64,000 nucleotides of DNA from Phaseolus vulgaris (Eukaryota > Streptophyta > Magnoliopsida > Fabales > Fabaceae), in assembly GCF_000499845.2 (NCBI RefSeq), contig NC_023756.2, positions 8,849,344 to 8,913,343 of the forward strand, given 5' to 3'. Both the position numbers and the translations under genes were made by a program. Shown piece after piece: positions 59,832-64,000 of this stretch. The notes under the pieces were generated by a model. That model worked only from the letters and a program-made list of their open reading frames with translations, did no database searches and was not told the DNA's origin. Positions within the stretch are counted from its first letter, which is position 1; every line of letters begins with the position of its first letter.

Positions 59832-62800
59832 CTACAAACTTGCTTCACTTAAAAGCTCGTGAGAAACCTTACGCCGGTTAAGTCTTTTAGACCTGCAAAC
59901 CAAGGTAGAAAAGAAACATGCAGTTGAGTAGTTGTGGTTTAGTCGAGAAATATAATATCACATTATAAATCTTGAAGTCTCTTAAATAACTTCTTCAAAT
60001 CCAATTTTCATATATCATTATACTTCTTAATTAATAGATAAAATAATGATAGTTAATAAAAAGCTAGCTTTGCTAACTATTTAGCATCATGTTCATGGAT
60101 AAAATATAAAGAATTTAAACTTTCCAATATCATGTCCAGAATCTGAAACCACACGAACAATCCACTATAAATTTAAGAAATGAACTCACCTTTTGGAAAT
60201 ATATTTATGAACCTCTTCCTTCTTGTCAGGACCATAAACATACCACTTTTCTTCCGGTGCTTTGGCAATTTCATCCTCTATTTTAATTTCTGCGTGTTGC
60301 TTTCTTTTAGAAAACTTGCTAAACCCCAATCATAATTCTATAAACATTTCAAATGGATTTTAAGTGTTACCTTGCAAAATAACAGTATATTCACTACTGC
60401 AACTTCTAAAATTCCAGAATGCTTGACCGTTATTGTCTACAAATTCAGGTTTGATCCTTAAAGCATCACAACCTAATTTCGCTGTAACATTAAAAGAACA
60501 AATGACAACCTTTACAATAGCAAAAAATTAAATTCTTACAAGATATCAAGCAACAATATGTACCCAAACTTTCCATTCCAAGAGCAGTAATATATTTATG
60601 AAACCATTTCAAAAATAAATGCTTTGCAGCAAACAATCATTTTTCCATAAGAAAATGGTGAATTTAAACCAAATGGAATTTAAAACCTTATATGATGTTG
60701 CATAACTGAATGTTATTGTGTATTATGTGAAAACTTTAGGCGTTATAACATAATGATTAATTTACATAGCTCGTATCATACCTTTTGGAAGTGCACCCTT
60801 TAAATTATTTCTTTATCAAACCAAGACCTAGCTAGATGTTTAGTAAAATACAAAATTGATGAATTTAAACTGAGAAATTAAACATCTTATAGGATGTTGT
60901 GTAAGTGAATATTGTTGTGCAAGAAGAGAAACATGTTATAAAATGATAAAAGCATTGAGCAGTATATAGTACAAAATTATTGTAAAACCTAAGACTAAAC
61001 CTATGTACCAATAGATGTTTGTCATACATATTAGTTATTTTTCATCCTAGTGTGATCATAAAACAAAACCAACATTTTATTCTGCTTTTAGGATCTTTTG
61101 CTAATGATTGCTTGTTTACAACTTGGATAACTTTGAACTATGGATTTATGTATCACACCAAAACATTTTGACCTAAGAAAATGAAAGTGGGAAGAACTTT
61201 AGGCAAGATAACATCAATGATGATAATAATTCATAATCGATTAATCATGACATACCTTTTTGAGTTATGCCCTTTAACCCAAGCATATCAGTGTGTGCTT
61301 CATCAACCTCAATTCTTATTTTTGAAAGAAGAGCTTCATGCTCCTCCATCGGAAAGGGAGACACAGTTGAATGAACAACTTTGGCCTTCTCACTCCGCAA
61401 CTTCTTCTCAAGACACTTTACCTGTAAATAACATGCACATGAAATTATTATGAACACAATGTAACAGCAGCAAGGATAATCCATATACAAAGAGCATAAT
61501 ACCTTTGTTTCTATTACCTTTTCCTTAGTTGCAGCAACCTTATGTTTTGCTTCTTTCACTTCTTTTGCATGTCTTGAATTTTCCTCATGAATATAACTCC
61601 TCAGTTTCCTGGACATATTAAGCAAGTTTCCAACCACTTTAAATGATATTAAGACAACAAAAATTAGAAGAAAAAGACAACAAAAAGAAGGATAAAGTGG
61701 TGAAAGTAATAAAACGAAAGAATACAAAGAAAAAGGATATTTTCTAACTAGACTTGAAATACTTACTCAGTGTTCAGAGCTTCGTCACAAAGAAAAGTCA
61801 TCAGTTTAAACTTTTTAGACAAATCCAACTTATAATATCCACCGATTCCTTCTTGAAGCCAATCCAAAGGAAAATCATTTAATATATGATAGGATTTCAT
61901 GATTAAATCCTCCACATGTTTCAACCATGAATTATTTCCATCCCTAGTAGGTAAGGATGGAGACCTACATCAAAGTCATCCATATGGAACTTTAATTCAA
62001 GTATCTCATAGAAAAAAATTAATCACCCAAAACTCCAAACAAAAGTTGTAAGAGATAACTCACTCATTTCTCGAATTGTTTAGGATCAAGTCCAACACTC
62101 TAATATGAAATTCAATCAGGAAGGTGTTTTCTCCATGCATGTTTTGTTTACATACTAATTCTTCTAGTATGGCTTCAGCTTCTCCTTCCTTGAGATCAAG
62201 AGCCTGATTAAAATTACACACAAGAATAAATGTGAAGGAATACTTAATAAAATATATTATGAATGGCAGCAATATCATAACCACAAAACAATAATTACGC
62301 ATGTGATAATAATGTCATTATTTCTAGAATATATAATTTAATGTAACAGGAGGGAATATTATTCATGGTGAAACCATTAAATGACCAACTACAAAATCAT
62401 CGAAAACTTGACTTTTAAGTTGCATAATATTTGATAAAAATAATTAGTCCCAATTATGTAATATCCCTCTATAAGAACAAAGGAATTTGTCAATTATGTT
62501 TTTTCAGTCAATCAACTATTAAATACAGTAATAATTACAATTAATCAAACAAAACATTAGGATGTTAACATGAAACCATACCTTTCCAAACACTTTGCAA
62601 AACTCTAAAAGTTGCAAAGCATTTCCAACATCTTTGGAGGGTACCTCAATGCCAAATATTTCTTTCAACTCTTTGCCAGGGGGCAAAAGAATTTCCTCCT
62701 CAATTGGTTTGCTCTCTTCTTGGAAGGGGGCATCATTTGTATCTATACAACTTTCTTTTCCAAATTCTCCTGAGAAATGTACTTCAAGTTCCTGCAAGAA

Positions 62801-63298
62801 ATAACAAAAACGAACATGAACCACCAACTATAAGGTCATCTCATAAAAAGCATATCATAAAACACATTTTCGCTCATATAATCATGAATTTGCACAATTA
62901 AACAAGAGATCATTTCTAACCAAATCTATCAAAAAGAGAAGATTTTAGAAAAATAGCATATTTTTTTCTCAATAGCTTCATTTGATGGTAAGATACTCGT
63001 GCCACTGACCTTATTTAATCCTGAATCATCCGAAGCCTTTTTAACCGCAAGCATTTCTGCTACAGACTTAAAACCAGATTCTTTGGCATTACGGTATAGG
63101 GGACCAGTGGGTTGCTCACCTCGTTTTTTCCTACAAACATAACTCTCCTGTCATATTGAACTTATAGATACAGTATGAAACACAAATAGTAAAAACGAAA
63201 AAAAAACTCACTGGCATAAGCTGCAGTTGCAAAACCCTCGACACTTTGGACATATCCAATCAGCCAAATGTGCCACTTCTTCAGCATTCTCTCCATAC
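59832..63298 (-). CDS. zf-4CXXC_R1 (CDCA7-like), DDT and WHIM domain protein; 5' part not found
   Basis: Ten minus-strand exons join in frame: 63212-63298, 63010-63130, 62582-62791, 62064-62203, 61767-61964, 61503-61608, 61256-61421, 60371-60481, 60190-60289 and 59832-59892, about 430 residues with a final TAG. Order: the end of a four-CXXC zinc finger (YGENAEEVAHLADWICPKC, RGFCNCSLC, KKRGEQPTGPLYRNAKESGF); an acidic linker; a DDT domain (LPPGKELKEIFGIEV, NALQLLEFCKVFGKALDLKE, TFLIEFHIRVLDLILN); a coiled coil (HAKEVKEAKHKVAATKEK, LEKKLRSEKAKV); then WHIM blocks (ALRIKPEFVDNNGQAFWNFR, DEIAKAPEEKWYVYGPDKK, EVHKYISKRSKRL). The architecture is that of plant zf-4CXXC_R1/DDT proteins, nuclear and chromatin-associated; the CDCA7 relation comes from the zinc finger. 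All splice sites are GT-AG and phases agree. The N-terminal cysteines must lie upstream, where I found no convincing exon up to 64000. Its 3' end is the source of, or sister to, the copies at 6.4, 17.6, 28.8 and 33.7 kb. Confidence 0.85.
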
Positions 63299-64000
63299 CT
63301 AATTCACGGTACCAAAATCCTCATGAGAGAAAGAAAATACATATACACCAGTATTGTATCATTATACTTAGGATTCCCTCTAAAAGTATAGCACATTGGA
63401 CCCTATATTTAGAACATTTTGTTCACATTTACAAAAACAATATTAGTCATAGTTTTAGAAAGGATGCTGATATCTTAACATTGACTACAGTAAAAAACTC
63501 TCTTAACAAACAAATCAATTAATATTTTCATTTTAATTTTTAATTAAAAATATTATAATATTATTATAATGAGTTTTTGAATAGTGTTATTTACTGTGTG
63601 CAATGTTAACAAAACTTTTTCTTTTTAGAAAATTTGAAATTGTTTTTTGCATTGCAAGTGCCTACGAAATTCATTGCTTTGCAACTATAATTGAAGCACA
63701 CAGCAACCACCAAAATGTATTATTTTTTTCTGTACAAGGCATAGGTATCCAGCATAATCAACAAACTCAAGTTAGGCAGAACCACTATAAAAAACAACAG
63801 AGTTATTGATGGTCCTACCCTGTTCACACAAGATAGTCTATCATTAGGGATACTGGTGACATGTACAAAGAAAAAAAACAAGATATTTTTGTGATTTCTT
63901 CGGATACTTGTTGCAAAAGAATGGATCTTTGGACCATGTTGCAAATTAAAAAAGGCTTTGCCATAAACATGGCCAAAAACAAGGCCTTTAGCTCCTCTAG
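63299..64000. other. Upstream intron or flank, no exon recognised
   Basis: The expected preceding exon (first CXXC pairs of the zinc finger) is not visible on the minus strand here. It may lie beyond the window. Open frames in this interval have no recognised similarity. Confidence 0.4.

Noticed and set aside
61245..61255. Stop codon after exon ending at 61256 as the end of the chromatin gene
   Set aside because: The exon ends in a GTATGT donor whose phase matches the WHIM exon at 60481, giving a continuous protein with the expected family C-terminus.

Overview
This is AT-rich plant nuclear DNA, most likely from a papilionoid legume (for example the Phaseolus/Vigna/soybean group). The evidence is spliced plant genes with GT-AG introns, LINE, Ty3-gypsy, CACTA, MULE and tRNA-derived SINE sequences, and CACTACAAGAAA-type MITEs. 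The species assignment is inference from the repeat families. Most of the window is transposon debris and AT-rich intergenic DNA. I support three protein genes.

(1) A complete RPAC2 gene (AC19-type subunit shared by RNA polymerases I and III) lies on the minus strand at 9.17-12.12 kb, in three coding exons. (2) A large chromatin-type gene, zf-4CXXC_R1 (CDCA7-like) plus DDT plus WHIM, lies on the minus strand at 59.83-63.30 kb. Ten consecutive exons stay in frame, and its 5' end is not identified within the window. (3) A small five-exon paralogue of its 3' end lies on the minus strand at 33.74-36.10 kb. It has its own TATA-type promoter, an intact predicted ORF of 131 residues and consistent splice phases, and it carries only WHIM-type modules.

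Layout. 0-4.6 kb: gypsy LTR/PBS remnant, a MULE transposase pseudogene split by an LTR-like insertion, and a gypsy gag remnant. 4.64-8.64 and 16.25-21.31 kb: arms of a large imperfect inverted duplication. Each arm carries decayed copies of the WHIM exons. The 7.6 kb spacer holds RPAC2, a 701 bp Mutator-type foldback element and a non-autonomous CACTA element. 21.7-28.6 kb: two LINE remnants, then a gypsy pol pseudogene interrupted by a solo LTR with a perfect target-site duplication. 28.6-36.2 kb: two more copies of the WHIM-locus DNA, including gene (3). 37.7-40.4 kb: a LINE RT scrap beside telomere-like repeats, a CACTA-associated Ulp1-like pseudogene, a MITE and a LINE tail. 41.4-46.8 kb: a second, smaller inverted duplication. 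46.8-54.3 kb: several LINE tails and the LTR-PBS-gag part of a gypsy element. 54.3-57.1 kb: an internally deleted CACTA element with a second Ulp1-like ORF. 57.1-59.8 kb: mostly unannotated AT-rich DNA.

The most notable feature is the repeated copying of the 3' (WHIM) end of a CDCA7/DDT-class gene. The copies form an inverted duplication around RPAC2 and one apparently intact truncated paralogue, which could act as a small interfering protein or as a source of small RNAs. That functional reading is inference from sequence only.
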